64,000 nt of DNA from Saccharum officinarum (GCA_020631735.1 CM036162.1:88389489-88453488); one strand, 5' to 3'; counted from the stretch's first letter, positions 24,930 through 40,274 are shown. Notes: a model not told the origin generated them from the sequence alone. Program-made: numbers and translations.

Positions 24930-25996
24930 CTACAACAACAATGGGAACAACGTCCTGAGTACGAGAATGTACTCAGCTAGACTTACCCGTTAAAAACCAG
25001 AAATAAAGGACACCAAGGATCATGCAAGGCTTTATAGATTGGACTGGCTTGACTCATTTGCGAAAAGCATGAGTTGTTTATGAAAAGCTATACCAGTACT
25101 TTTTGCATCACTTTTAGTATAACCTATTCAAACTAGGTAAGCATCTATTGCTAAAACAATCAATTGATTCATCATTTACAATCTAGATTACCATATCAGG
25201 TTTAGCATTTCCAACATTATCCACATAACCATCCGTGTTTCATCATTATTACTACGATGCCATAGCTCGAGTCAAGTGCTCACTAACCGGGAGCGATGGC
25301 GATTCGAATCGAATTCCTATCTAGCTGGAGATTTATTCCTCACACATACCCTATTTCCCCCGTCAGGGTCGCATAGATCACCAATGACACTTTCCAAGAA
25401 GCCGCGGGATAACAATTATGGATCGCACTACCCAGGGACCGCCCGACTGCTAGGACGCACCTTGGGCTCACTCTTCGCGTCCCCGTTACACCCCCTACAA
25501 CACCAGTCTGGCAACCCGAGTTTATCCCGGCTCGAAAAGTGTCACTAGCTTCACGGTCGAAAGGTACTTTATTCGGCCAGCTAAATGTGAGGCATGCGTT
25601 CAACATGACAAGAGGGACGAGCAACGATCGGTCCTTAATCGACACAGACAGAATCACTATAGTCCAAAACCCTATAAGACTCCGCCCGGTCTTCGTTTAT
25701 CCACCAACACTTGGTTACTTCTTATGCTCACATTTTCAGCTAACCATAACCCGGTATCCACCTATAACTCGCAGGTGACAGGAAATCACCCGACTTCTAC
25801 CGGTCTAAGCATGGCTAAGCAATTTACTCGATCCTGACCTAACAGGGTGAAAGATAATCCGGTGGCCAAGGTAATAATGCAACAACGGTTTCACTCAACT
25901 CCTATAACTTAATGCAACTATATATATATAACTATAGTTCATGTAGTAAGGAACAACTTTTATAAAATAGGAGACTTAAAATGCTCCGGGGCTTGC

Positions 25997-26146
25997 CTCT
26001 TTCAAACGAGCTAGGGTGGTGGTCGACGCACTCTGGCAGCTCCTCGCCTGACTCTTCCTCCTCGGGCACCTCCTGTGCCTGGGGCTCCTGCTGATCCGTC
26101 CAAACTTGCTCCTCCGGCACTGCTACCTGCGACTCCTCCTGCGATC
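25997..26146 (-). CDS. LTR ORF exon b (acidic), 5' LTR of #1
   Basis: 150 bp between acceptor-like CATCATACAG and donor-like AGAG|GCAAGC (GC-AG type). It encodes an acidic peptide beginning SQEESQVAVPEE and ending PSSFER. The frame, length to within one codon and both borders are conserved in element #2. Phase 1 at the exit fits exon c (G plus AT). No ATG is conserved in this exon, so an upstream exon would be needed. A further conserved block reading YMF(L/P)DDVDYLVEE lies upstream (about 26262-26303). Confidence 0.5.
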
Positions 26147-27817
26147 CTGTATGATGCAAGTGCATAAGCGAACATGCGAAGGATGCATCGGATTGGGGTG
26201 GAGTGCTTTGATGACATGAGATGCAGACAAGCACATGGAATGAGCAGTTTGAATATAACTATTTCTTCTACAAGGTAGTCAACGTCATCCAAGAACATGT
26301 ACCCTAAAACATGCACCTTATTATTCTACTAGTTAGCACATAATCTACACATACAAGTGAACCTAAGCTACCAAAACTTACCAACCTAACTCATCAAACA
26401 ACATCAGCAAGACATGTTGATGCTTCAAAGATACACCAAACATATTTTATTACTCTTAATTTCTCATAAAGAATAATCTTTTATTCCCTATTTAACTAGG
26501 GTTACAAGCAACACCTATTTCTGTTGTAGATAAAAATCTACAAAATTACAGTAGATTACTCTTACCCTAACTAACCTACTACTAAATTTTCATGAGAATT
26601 GAATAAGTAAAACTATCTATACAAAATAAACAAGTTATAGCCTAAATATGAGCATGAAATTATTTTGTACTAGAAAAAGTATCAAACAATAGATTTTACA
26701 TTTTTCCTATGTTACTAACAGTAAACTAACATACTAAAAAAATTATCACATGTATGTTCTATACAAATTTAGCCCTCTACTAAAAAGAACAAAGATTATC
26801 AATTAAAAGCATTTGAACTACACTTCAAAAATTTCTCACAGAACATGCTTCACTAATATTTTTCCTAGAAAGTACATCACTAATAAAGATTAAAGCAACA
26901 AGAATCATATTTTTCCTTCATTATTTTATTTACTACATATTTTCTAAGATATCAGCATTTATAGAAATTAAATAAATTTGCACAGCAAAGTGTCACAAAA
27001 TTAACATGAGCTATTTTTAAACTGTAGATCTATTCAAGAGGAACATTACAAAATTTATTTCATAATTTTTGGAGCTATAAATCTGGAGATATGATTTTTG
27101 AAAGCCTTTTCAACATTTCTGAAAATCTTTTTCTTTAAAACTAAAAGTCTATCCGGCCTTTAACGCTACGTGCACCCCGCTGCTACACACCGAACCAAAA
27201 CACCGAGACAGACAGGCGGGCCCAGGAGTCAAGCGGGACCCACAGGTCAGTCGGAGGGGAGGCCAGCAGGGGCATCGCCGGTCGGAGCTCACCGGCGACG
27301 AGCCCACGTGCGGCGCTGGCGGCACCAGTGTGCTCAGCACAACGAGCCGCACCGACCGGTGCTCGGTCTTGGCCGGGTGGCCTACCGGAGCGAGCTCGCC
27401 GACGCGCATGGCGGCACGACGATGCGGCTCGTCGACGGGAGCTCGACTCCGGCCATGGCAAGGCGGGCAGGGAGGCGCTACGGCTTCGCGGGAGGGAGGC
27501 GAAACTGCTGACCGCGAGAGAGAGGAAGAAGGAGGGGTGGAACGGGGAAACTGCTGACCACCAAGAGCACACCACTTTTTAGCACTTACATCAAAGTTAG
27601 GGTTCTAATTATTTGCTTTTCAAGTTTAAATTTAAAAGAGCTATATTTCATGCAATGCTAGTCATGAAATGATGCTGAATGCTTTATGCTTTGAAATGCT
27701 AATGCATGCTTCACCCAGGGGTGTTACACCCGCCAAGCCCACACGTCGGGCACCGCAAGAACCTACCCCGAAAGTGAGGGTAGCTCAATAACACGCTCAA
27801 CTAGAGTTGTTCTTCGC

Positions 27818-29828
27818 TGAATGATCCTAATATGGTTAGAGGGAGGTGAATAGCCTATTTAAAAATTCTACAAAGCACTAGAGCAATTAATTAGTATGAC
27901 AAATGGCGTAATGCAATTTTGCTCTAGCTCTACAAGGGTTGCAAGCCACCTATCCTACAATTCTAGTTTCCATGATCACTATGACAAACAAAGGCTTAGT
28001 CACTATGAGCTCTCAAAAGCTAGCTACACTAAAGAGCTCAACTAGGTGAAAAGCTACACTAACAAAGATATGACAAGCTCTCAAAAATAATTACACTAAA
28101 GAGCTTGTTACGACTAGTTTGCAAGAATGTAAGAGAGCGGTATGTGATCTTTATACCGCCACATCGAGGGATGAATCAAACACAACAAGATGAAGATCAA
28201 TTACCGGGAGAAATCAAATGAATCAATGACAATGGAGACACACAATTTTTCTCCTGAGGTTCACGTGCTTGCCAGCACGCTAGTCTCTATTGTGTCGACC
28301 AACACTTGATGGTTCAGCGGCTAAGAGGTGTATCACGAACCCCGTCCACACGTTGGACACCGCAAGAATCGACCCACAAGTCAGGTAACTCAATGACACG
28401 AGCAATTTATTAGGGCTACCTTGTGGCGCTTCACCGAGGAAGGTGCAATACACCTCACAAGATCACCGGAGCCGGCCACGAACAATCACCAACACGTGCT
28501 GGACCTCCACCGCTGCTCCAAGCCATCTAGGTGGCGGAAACCACCAAGAGTAACAATAAATCCGCATCCACAACGATCCCCAAGTGCCACTAGATGCCAT
28601 CACTCAAGCATATGCGCTTGGAATCACTCATCTCACTTTAGATTCACAATCAAGCAAGAGAGATGAGTGGAAGAGAGTTTGCTCAGCTCACAAGGATGTC
28701 AAGAGTGTCAAAAGACCAAGAGAGGTGCCTTGGAGCCGGTCACCACGTATTTATATGTCCCCCAAAGAAATAGAGCAGTTGGCTCACTGATTGGGCTCTG
28801 CACGAGCTGACCAGACATGCCAGTCGTGATGACCGGATGCGCCAGGCCAGCGTCCGGTCGCTCCCCCAAGCCACTTAGAGCTCGCCACGTCAAGTGATTC
28901 AAATTCATCCGTTACCACCAGCACGCACGTGGGATAAGTGATGACCAAATGCATCACTACGATGCACCTGACGCTGTACTGCCAGAGTCCGTTTGTTTCC
29001 AGAGAGGGTTTTTCACGCCGAAATAGTGACCGGACGCGTCAGGCCAATGTCGACCTAACGCGCCCTAGCGTCCGGTCAGCGCCTCGCTCTACACCTCGCG
29101 CCCACGATGATGACGTCAGCCAACGCCAGCAATGGCCTGACACGTGCCCTGCGCGTCCGGTCATGCCTTCGTGCCACTATTGCAGAAAGTGACCTAACGC
29201 ACCGGTCAGCCCTGAGCCAGCGTCTGGTCCTTCCACCTAGCGCTCAGCCAGCTGCATGCCACAGCCAACCACTGACCTGACGCAGGGCTCAGCGTCTGGT
29301 CATGACGTGCCCTGCGTCCGGTCGCTGCAGTCATCTCCTTTTTCAATTTCTAAGACCGCAATTGCTTCGCTCTTGCTTCCCAATTGCTAACCACAAAGTG
29401 TAGAACTTGTGTGCACGTGTGTTAGCATTTTTCAAAGCATTTTACAAAGGTCGATGTTAGCTTACACTAGGTCCTAATGCATATGCTCATATGAATTCAC
29501 TTAGTGGCACTTGATAACCATTTTAACCGAGAATTTTTCTCTTAATAGTATGGCTATCGATCCTAAGTCACTCACACCCTCTATGGTGTCTTGAGTACAA
29601 AACAAAAATGGCCCTATTGCATATACCTTTGTCTTGAGCCCATTTTTGGTTTTCTCTTTCTTTTTTTCAAATGTGAAGCGCTGGATCAACTTTTGGTCAC
29701 CTCCATCACCATGATCATCATTGAGCTCCACCACTTGGCATGGGACTTATCATTTCATGTCTACACACTTAGCACAATGATTAGTCCCTAGGTTTTATCA
29801 ATTATCCAAAACCAAACTAGGGCTTTCA
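27818..29828 (-). mobile_element. Sirevirus-type solo LTR a
   Basis: On minus it starts TGAAAGCCCTAGTTTGG and ends GGATCATTCA, as in the Sirevirus LTR at 42279-43879 (TGAAAGCATCTAGG...GATCCTTTCA). Flanks TTCGC (27813-27817) and TTCAC (29829-29833) look like a target duplication with one mismatch. Multiple GACCGGACGC and GCGTCCGGTC motifs occur at 28800-29330. No PBS, gag or pol is present. It is inserted in LTR b next to chromovirus #1. Confidence 0.6.
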
Positions 29829-31890
29829 TTCACGATCCCCGCAGGGTGAGCACAATCACCCTTACAAATCCTCCTCCAGAGCACCGCACAAGCTTCTCAC
29901 GTGCTTCAACAGAGTCACAAGACACTAAGCCATCTAGAAGGTGGCAACCTCCAAGAGTAACAAGCACCACCGGCTTGCAACTCGATCATCTAGTACCAAT
30001 CGATACAACCTCATGATGCAATCGCACTAGAATCGCTCACTCACTCAATCGGATGAACACTATCAAGCTAGAGTGAGTTAGAGGGCTCCCAAGCACACCT
30101 ACATAAGTCACCAAGGCTCAAGGGTGCTCAGCTGCGCGCCAAAGGCAGACCAACACTTCTATTTATAACTTCACGGCTCAAAAGGGTTGTTACCCCTTCA
30201 CTGGACTTTCTGCAACATGACCTGACATGCAAATCACCTTGATCGGATGCATCGGCCAGCGTCCGGTCAGTCCACCGTCCACGTGTCAGCCTAGATTCAA
30301 CCGTGCGTGTTGATCTTCAATGGTTACTGCGCTGCGCCAACGATCAAGTGCTGACTAGACGCAGCGCCGGCTTGACCTGACACGCGCCACCCACGTCCGC
30401 TCACACGCAGCCGCGCACCACTGAGCCAGCGACCTGACGCGTCGCCTGATGACCGGACGCTCCATGACTGTGAGTCCGGTCACTTCCAAAGAGTTCCCGA
30501 TCGGGTGAAAACATGATCGGACGTGTTAGTTCGACCACGATTGGACGCGCTGCCGAGTCCGGTCCTTCACCTACTTGGTTGCTAGTCCCCAGCGATGCCA
30601 CGTCACTGTGACCTGACAAGGGAATAGTAACTCGCTAGAGTCCGATCGTGCGTGGTCACCAACATCCGGTCAGAGACCAAGACTGCGCCCTTCTCTGCGC
30701 ATGAAGACCGGACACGAAGGTCCTGCCGAGGCCAGCGTCCGGTCACCTCCAGTGACCTCTTTTCGCCTTTGTTTCTTTACCGAGTTGATCCGTTTCAACT
30801 CCAACTTCTTTTTCCTTTGCAAATGTGCTAGCACTACTAAGTGTACACCACCATGTGCATATGTGTTAGCATTTTCACAATTAATTTTAAGGAGTTAGCT
30901 ACTCAACTTGCCACGCCACTCGATCCTAACATGTATGCAAAGTTAGATCACTCAAGTGGCACTAGATGACCGATATGCAAACAAGTTTGTCCCTCTTGAT
31001 AGTACGACCATCTATTATAAACCCGGTCATCAACTTCTCTATAGACCTATGACCAGTGAAATAAAATACCCTAGGTTATACCTTTGCCTTGCACATTCCA
31101 CTCCATGTCCTCCAATGTCGATGCAACACATGCACCAACATGATCAACAATGATATGATCCACTCCATATCATCACGTGATCACATTAGTTCATCGATCT
31201 TGACTTCACTTGCTCTTCACTGTTGCTTTGGTCCATCGGCGCCAAGTCATCACTCAACTTGCCCTTCACACTTGCAACCGGTCCGTCGAGTCAAGTCATG
31301 TCTTGATCTTCTCCGCCTTGATCACATGACTCAATGTCATGTCTCATGTGCAATGAGCTCCTTCATCACATGTGTGAGCCTTGCAACAAATCCAAGCCAT
31401 TTCACCTCTATAGCATATGTTGCTCACACACATGTACTTGTGGACTAATCACCTGTGTATTTCACATTTAACACAATTAGTCCACCTAGGTTGTCACTCA
31501 ATTACCAAAACCAAACAAGGACCTTTTAGTCTCGAGCAGCCGTGGGCTCGTGCGCTAAGGGCCCCGCGGCACAGAGGCAGGGCCACATAGCTGTGGTGTG
31601 CGACATAGTGGTCTACTTCCATGCTCATCGAGGTGCTAGTAGCTTCCCACCGTTGTGTAGATGAGCATGTCAACCACCTGTTCGACAAAAATCCTCAAAG
31701 GGGGTATACTTACCCTCTTAAAGAAGAGGTGATTCTATGCAAAGTAAACCAGACAACAAAACACACCATTTGCTAGCCAGACTTAGACAATATAGGCTAC
31801 CAAAACAACTAGCAGTTGGCTTCATGGGAGGAGGCCTGGCTGCCTAGACTTGGATGGCTAGCTAGGCAAGAAGTAGACTAGGAAACCAAA

Positions 31891-33380
31891 GACCCTATAT
31901 GCCTTCTTTTGTTCGTAGCACCACCATTAGAGACGTTAAGTTCTCATTTTGGAAACTTCTCTGGTTTCATTCTTTGCACAATTTCCACATGACGTAGATG
32001 CATAGACCATTGACTTTTTATTGTCTTTTGGTATTGCCTTCATTGCAACTTCCCACAAATTAACAATGGAGGTGTGTCTAGGAACATGAAGATGTGGAGG
32101 TTGTTGGGATAAGTGTATCCTCACAGGGAGAAGGAAGCAAACACAACGCTGCTAGGACGTGCCATGAATGGTCACTTCATACTGGGCAAGACCTTCACGC
32201 GCCTGTGCATGATTACTGAGGCAACTGTTTCTTAGTAAGTGTGCCAATTAATCTATCCACATTAGGGTTTGAGTCCCCCTTTATAGGGTACGATTACATA
32301 TTTTTGCTTGTACACATTTGCACTTGCCAGCTGGGGAATATTCCTCCTCATACAGAGTGAGGCTCTAGGGGCCTAAGAGAGTGTTACATGCATAACCTCC
32401 TTCCTAAATGGGCCCTTGTCAAATCGTAGCTTTAGCCCACTAGGTTGTCTAGTTTGCTCCTGGCATCTATGATTTGAATGTTGTCTCCTCTGCTGCTCAA
32501 AGGATCTGCAGGTATCGACCGCCGAAAGGTTCCTAGGGTGTTTGTTGCCTTTGGCCCCCACTTGGAGAACATCAGAACCTTCAGGCAAAATCTCGACTCA
32601 TCGACCATGATCGAAGGTTCCCTAGGGCCTTCGGTGTTGGACCCTTGCTTGGCCCTTCAGGGCCTTCCTCACTAGGACCTCCGCCGTGACACCTACGGTC
32701 ATAGGACTTATACAATATGAAGTTAGAAGTGGTTAGTGAACCTTCGAGCACAAGGCTTTGCCCCTAATAGTTCCCCCTTTGAGGGTGAGGTTTGAATGTT
32801 TGATGCAGATGAGACTAATCCTTGAACTTTTGGCGTTTTTCTTGCATCTTAAGGGTTTGCTCCCCTCGGGCTTGTTTATGTTAGGCCTGCTCCATATTCA
32901 CTTTTTACGTGTGAACCGGCCATGACATTAAAGGGCGGGAATTTGACCGTGCAATGGTGGAAATTGGATTGTTGTATGAGTGACTACATATATAAGAGGG
33001 GGGGTAAAATGGAGTTACCCCCGGTCGCTTTCTTTGTGGTTAAAATTCTAGTTTCTTCATGTTTTAGCCTTTGTTTGCTGGTTGTGGAGGTGGATTTCTT
33101 CTAAGGTGTGGTCCTTGGCACAACGTAGTCAACATTAATATAATGACAAGGACTATGATGTGATTATTCAGAGTTGTATGATGGATTGTGCAAAGGCCTA
33201 AGATTTATGGAGGAAACTCTAAGCGATGTTGAGGTCGACATTGATGATTTGGTTGGTGCCAAAGACTAGGTCGATAAAGGTGAAGCCAACAAGGGTGGGA
33301 AAGATGAAGCTCGAACCAATGAAGGCAAGGCCAGAATTGAGAATACCTTTGAGTTTGGGCGTTCATTGACCACTGAAGCA
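31891..33380. other. Intergenic transposon relics, no gene recognised
   Basis: Mixed degenerate sequence. The stretch about 32100-32900 has repeat-like text (CCTTCAGGGCCTTC, GACACCTACGGTCATAGG) of the kind found in decayed plant retroelement LTRs and leaders. The open frames are short and not convincing. Confidence 0.4.
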
Positions 33381-33790
33381 GATCTGAAAAGATATGCTGA
33401 CCGGGGGTGGTTTGACTTTTGAGGTGGAGAGAGTGAGGGCTCCCAAGGGTGAGATGCCCGAGACTTACGAGGCTATCATGTTTCGGGATCATTTCACATA
33501 CAACCTTTGGTTACCTTCGGTCCATTTTCTGCGGGAGATGTTGGATAGCTTCTGTATTCAGCTTCACCACTTGATGCCAAATGGCATCTTGAACCTGGCC
33601 AAGTTCTACTAGGCCTACTAGACCATCAGAGCAGAGGCTCACATTGACTGCTTCTGTGCGCATTATGAGTTGCAGAATCACCCGAATCATATTCGGGTTG
33701 ACAGTGAGACCTTCATTCCGATGCGGCACTCGCGTGGGAAAGGAAGGTCCAGATCTTGTACGATCAGCGTAACCAATGTAGTAACAATTG
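33381..33790 (+). pseudogene. Fragment of plant 'putative gypsy-type transposon' domain protein
   Basis: In three short stretches the plus strand reads FTYNLWLPSVHFLREMLDSF, IQLHHLMPNGILNLAKFY and RAEAHIDCFCAHYEL. The spacing resembles the grass repeat-associated domain that databases call putative gypsy type transposon (PF04195), where a conserved LxPNxI motif follows a hydrophobic block. Stops and shifts break it. The identification is from motif memory and not from a search. Confidence 0.45.
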
Positions 33791-33959
33791 GTACCAGCAT
33801 TGGTTTTACATCAGGGTGCCGAGGCCAGTTTTAAGGATGAGAACGACAATGAGTGTTTTAGGTATCCTCTTGCTTCTAAGATGGAGAACCTCAACCCTTA
33901 TAGCCACATGGCTGCGGAGAAGAATTGACAATGTTAAAAACTCACCCATATTACTTTAG

Positions 33960-35200
33960 TCCTCCATGGGGTATACGACTTTTTCCTTTGTCTGGGGCGG
34001 TTGAGAGACAAAATAGTTTGACTTGAGCACTAGTTTTCTCATTTCCCACAAGTTTCATATCAGAGATTTTTGCAATATTTTTCGAAAGAAGACTTAATGT
34101 TCCTCATATGGTACTCTCATGTCACTCATACGGTGTTTGATTCCTCACCAAGGCATTTTATAAGTTGCATTCTTATCCTACTTCTAATGACGTATGTGGA
34201 GCTTTGGGTAGGATAAAAGATGTAGCATACTTGCATTGCATATATTGTAAAGTCAAAATTTAATCTAAGGAGAGAAGTGTCATACTCTTATATCAAGATG
34301 TGCATGTGTGTGGAACATGATATAAGATACTCTTTTGTACATATGATTCTCTCTCTAACTTATTATTTCAAGACATGACTATCTTTCTTTTCTCATTTTT
34401 TTATTATTTTTTTAAGCATAAGCCTTCGTGTGCTCATCTTTTTTTTTCTTTTCAATACTTGGACCTTCACGTGTCCATATTTGTTTCCCATACTTTTGCA
34501 GTGTCTACTAAAACATATTTGGAAAGAGATCACACTTTTAAAACATGGAACATTTATTTGGTAAAAATAAAAAGACATGTTTTTGTGTGCTTCCAGTATA
34601 GAAACGGCACATGTATATATCAACAAACTTTTAGAGATGCTCAGGGTACACATGCATGTAATTTAAAATTGGGTCGTTACATGTACACTCCTCCAGAACA
34701 AGGGTGGTACTTCATTCCCACTGCGACATTCTATGCAGATAAGTTCCAAAGAAAACAGATCATGCAAATATTGTTTGGGGTGGTGGGGGCGGCGTTGGTG
34801 TACTATGTGTATATGTTGCATGTATGTTGTATGTGCATTACATGGCGTCGTCGTACGATTTTCAAATGGATACTCTCTCGCCATTAATCCTACTTCCTAC
34901 ATCTGGCCTGCAGCAAAAAGTTTGGACCAGTAGTACACGGAACATATGCAAACTGCCATGGATTACCTCCCAAATCGTCCTTTTGAACAGAGCAGTACTG
35001 CTCTGTTCAAAACGGCCGCGCGCTTCGTACCAGTGAGTGATCTACACACATGCTCGCTCTCAGTAGCCGGCAACATGTCCTTTCTCATGGGAACCACTGG
35101 CAATGGCAACGACTCCGAGTATGGAAAACCATGGAGGAGAGAGATGCTGTTGCGAGCTCTGCCAACTCCAGACCAGCCATCCTGGAGAAGAAAGAATGAT
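33960..35200. other. Intergenic region without a supported gene
   Basis: AT-rich and T-rich sequence. A 170-codon frame at 34375-34887 starts in a T-tract giving poly-Phe/Tyr. It shows no domain and has no relative elsewhere in the window, so I do not call it a gene. Confidence 0.5.
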
Positions 35201-35214
35201 CATAGAACGGCAGA

Positions 35215-37784
<2,570 letters not shown>

Positions 37785-38099
37785 TAATTCCTAAATATAT
37801 AGAGCGTCTTCTCTCAATGACTTAATGGCAAACTCAATAAGCAGGAGCTATGATGTTGCACAGTGTTGGCACTATCCATTTAGTATTACTTGGATTGATG
37901 TTGGTTTTACATTAGCTGGTTGGTGATTATACAATTAAAAAGGTTCATCTTTCCCTTTGTGGACGTGGATTCACTGTTCGTGATGATAAGACTACAAGTG
38001 AACAAATTAACGTGCACACAGATTCTCTCATGCTTGCGAGATATATAGTGGCACTCTAGAGTCTATATATCCTCTATTATATCCTGTGTTTTTTCCTAT

Positions 38100-38650
38100 A
38101 AAGTTGGGTAACTTTTAGTATCTTTCTTACTATTACTAATTAGAAGCCCCAACGAAGCCTTCATTTTAGTTCTCACTAGACACGCTAGAAAAAGATAAAT
38201 TCTACAAATTCTCACAATAATCAGAAACATCTATCTTTCATATTAATTTGGTAGACTCTAATTATCGTTTATAATAATAGTCATTGGATCTATTCTATTT
38301 TATAAATCTTACTATTATAGATTAGTTAGAGCCTTAGAGGCCCCAACAAAGGGTCCATGTTAGTTTTCACTAGACACACTAGAAAAAAAGATAAATTCTA
38401 TAAATTCTCACAATAATCAGAAACAACTAACCTTTAATTTGGTAGAATCTAGTAATCATCTACAATAATAGCCTTGGGATCTATTCTATTTTATAAAATA
38501 ATACTAATTAGAGGCCCTGACTGAGGCTCTAGAAAAAAGGATAAATCCTACATGTTCTCATAAAAATCAAAAACATTTAGCTTTTACTTTGGTAAAATTT
38601 AATCATCATCTACCATAATAGCCATTGAATTTATTCTGTTCTATAAAAAA
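38100..38650. repeat. Three degenerate tandem copies of a roughly 180-bp AT-rich unit
   Basis: A block containing CACTAGACACRCTAGAAAAA, GATAAATTCTA, CTCACAATAATCAGAAAC, TTTGGTAGA and GGATCTATTCTATTTTATAA occurs at about 38170-38310, again at 38360-38500 and, more degenerate, at 38530-38650. It is non-coding. Confidence 0.65.
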
Positions 38651-39060
38651 TTACCCACATATACTATTATAAAAATATATAAAGTAGCCCCAAATTTTGC
38701 ACATAAATTACCTATCTTTGCCATTATGAAAGATAATCCCAAATAAGTCCCTAAATTTGTACCTAATTATCCACATTTGCTATCATAAAAGATAATTCAA
38801 AATTCCCCCCAAATTTGCATCTATTGTGGAATATAATTTTAAAAAAAATGTCTAAATTTGTATCTAAAATTCTAAATAATCCAATACCCCCATTATAAAA
38901 TTAATGTAAAACACCCCCTATTATTTTATAAATTACCCACCATTGTCATTATTATAGATAATATAAAGTAACACCCTTTTAATTTGTATGTGATTTATCT
39001 ACCTCCACCCGTTATAAAAAATAATATAAGTTATTACAAAGAAATAATTCAATGGCATTA
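38650..39060. repeat. Degenerate short tandem repeat (about 60-65 bp)
   Basis: The motif CCCAAATTTGCA followed by AATTACC, then CCATTATAAAAGATAAT recurs five or more times with drift. Related units appear again at 40980-41110. No gene. Confidence 0.55.
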
Positions 39061-39527
39061 AGTATGCTATATATTTCTAAATTTTAATCTTTTACCACTA
39101 TTGAGTTAAAAGTATGCATGATGCTATTCTTCAAAATGCAGACCAAGTAAACAAGTATACACTAGAATAACTTTTACTTCAATAGCTTATCGAGCATGAA
39201 AAAAATGTTCCTTCAACAAACCAAGTAGCAGTAACACTCACAATTCAATCTATGATATATTAGTATTCTATGATAATAATGTTCTCAAGTTGTCGTTTTA
39301 AATAAGTTATAATTTATACTGAAGCATTTTGTCATAACAATATCGATTGTTTAAATTTAAGAATTCTATATTTTATAAAATAATATAACTGTAATAAATT
39401 TAACATCTTAAGTACCAATGTACAAGCTGAAACGACCACTGTAAGAACTACAACTAGAGATGTGCGTTTAGAGTGATAAGGATTATAAACTGGTCTTTGA
39501 CCTCCTAAAGTTTCATCGTGGAACTAA

Positions 39528-40135
39528 GACTACCCGCAGTGGATACTCTAAAGGGATACTCTAAAGCTTTAGAGTATGAATATAGAATAAAAATTGTTGC
39601 ACTGAGTACTCTAAAACGATACTCTACTATTTCTCTCACTCTATATTTAGAGTGGTACAGTGCTTACTCTATAGTGGGCAGTGGCGGGCCTCACTAGCTA
39701 AACAAAGGAAAAAATGATATAACTCACAAACCAAAAATCCAAATTAAATTTTGATTGCACCATTAAATTCGTCTCAATAAATCCTTCAAAACTAGATCAC
39801 ACATGGATATATTTAGATAAAGTGACAAGTGAGTCCTATAGTGGATAGAGTTGATAGAGGATGATATAGAGGATGGATGGGTGCGGAAGAATTGAGTATA
39901 GAGGAGAGAATCTTACTGACTAGGACATATAGAGAATGAATATAGAGGTCCATGAGTGCGGATAGCCTAAGACTACCCGCAGTAGGTACTCTAAAGGATA
40001 CTCTAAAGCTTTAGAGTATGAATATAGAGTAAAAACTGTTGCACTGGTACTCTAAAGCTTTAGAGAATTGAGTATAGAGGAGAGAATCTTGCTGACTAGG
40101 ATAAATATAGAGGTCTATGAGTGGATAGCCTAAGC
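39528..40135. mobile_element. Two related MITEs side by side
   Basis: AAGACTACCCGCAGTGG at 39528 and AAGACTACCCGCAGTAGG at about 39969 each begin a unit with GATACTCTAAAGCTTTAGAG palindromic text. The units end GCGGATAGCCTAAG (about 39971) and GTGGATAGCCTAAG (about 40135), so the ends are inverted repeats. No coding capacity. Confidence 0.55.
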
Positions 40136-40274
40136 ACGTGATTGGTTCACATGTAAGCATAGTCCAGGTGCCCCCACTAGAGCCAGGCTACGCGGAGGCA
40201 GGCTGAGCGCACCCAGGAAGTAGCATTTGGTTCACATGAGTTGCACGGGCCAGGCTTTATGAAACCGTTGTTTG

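Larger units (their letters stand above)
14968..27728 (-). mobile_element. Complete Tekay/Del-like chromovirus #1 (Ty3/gypsy), TSD CCCGC
   Basis: LTRs at 14968-17835 (3') and 24507-27728 (5'), both with ends TGTAACACCC...CGTTACA read on minus. The target duplication is CCCGC (14963-14967 and 27729-27733). PPT ATAAGGGGGGAGGG is at 17836-17850, and a PBS-like TGGTATTGGAGCATGG lies just inside the 5' LTR. The order on minus is LTR, leader, H3-tail ORF, gag, protease, RT, RNase H, integrase, chromodomain, PPT, LTR. The chromodomain after integrase defines a chromovirus; long LTRs and this arrangement suggest the Tekay/Del lineage. The copy is dead: at least four in-frame stops interrupt gag-pol. 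Confidence 0.9.
24507..27728 (-). repeat. 5' LTR of chromovirus #1, internally deleted
   Basis: 3222 bp. It retains the 24836-25981 part lost from the 3' LTR. It has itself lost about 0.8 kb at 27556-27565, where GAACGGGGAAACTGC joins CCAAGAGCACACCAC. Adding the two missing parts gives about 4 kb, equal to the 3962-bp LTR of element #2. The rest is highly similar to the 3' LTR. Confidence 0.85.
14301..31528 (-). mobile_element. Sirevirus-type solo LTR (b), TSD GTCTC, carrying nested insertions
   Basis: GTCTC at 14296-14300 is repeated at 31529-31533. On minus the LTR ends CATCTTGACCCTACA, close to CATCTTGATCCTTTCA at the end of the Sirevirus LTR at 42279-43879. It begins (31528 downward) AAAAGGTCCTTGTTTGG then TTTTGGTAATTGA, like the other Sirevirus LTR starts, with its first TG mutated to TA. 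Its own parts are 14301-14967, 27734-27817 and 29834-31528, about 2.4 kb. Fragments of ACCGGACGC/GCGTCCGGTC are scattered in 30240-30760. It contains chromovirus #1 and solo LTR a. Confidence 0.65.
13901..31890. mobile_element. DNA-transposon-like element Z, split by an 17-kb nest
   Basis: Inverted ends GTTTGGTTTCCTAG (13901) and CTAGGAAACCAAA (ending 31890). The element's own sequence is about 13901-14295 and 31534-31890, with CTAGCTAG-rich subterminal parts on both sides. Everything between is a Sirevirus-type solo LTR and its own insertions. I could not find a clean target duplication, so the ends are approximate. No transposase is visible. Confidence 0.4.

Noticed and set aside
28800..30760. 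CRISPR-like spaced GACCGGACGC repeats
   Set aside because: This is a plant nuclear sequence; the motifs are irregularly spaced palindrome fragments of Sirevirus LTRs.
34375..34887. 170-codon frame as a membrane protein gene
   Set aside because: It begins in a T-rich tract and has no signal of a promoter, splicing or homologous copy; hydrophobic content follows from base composition.
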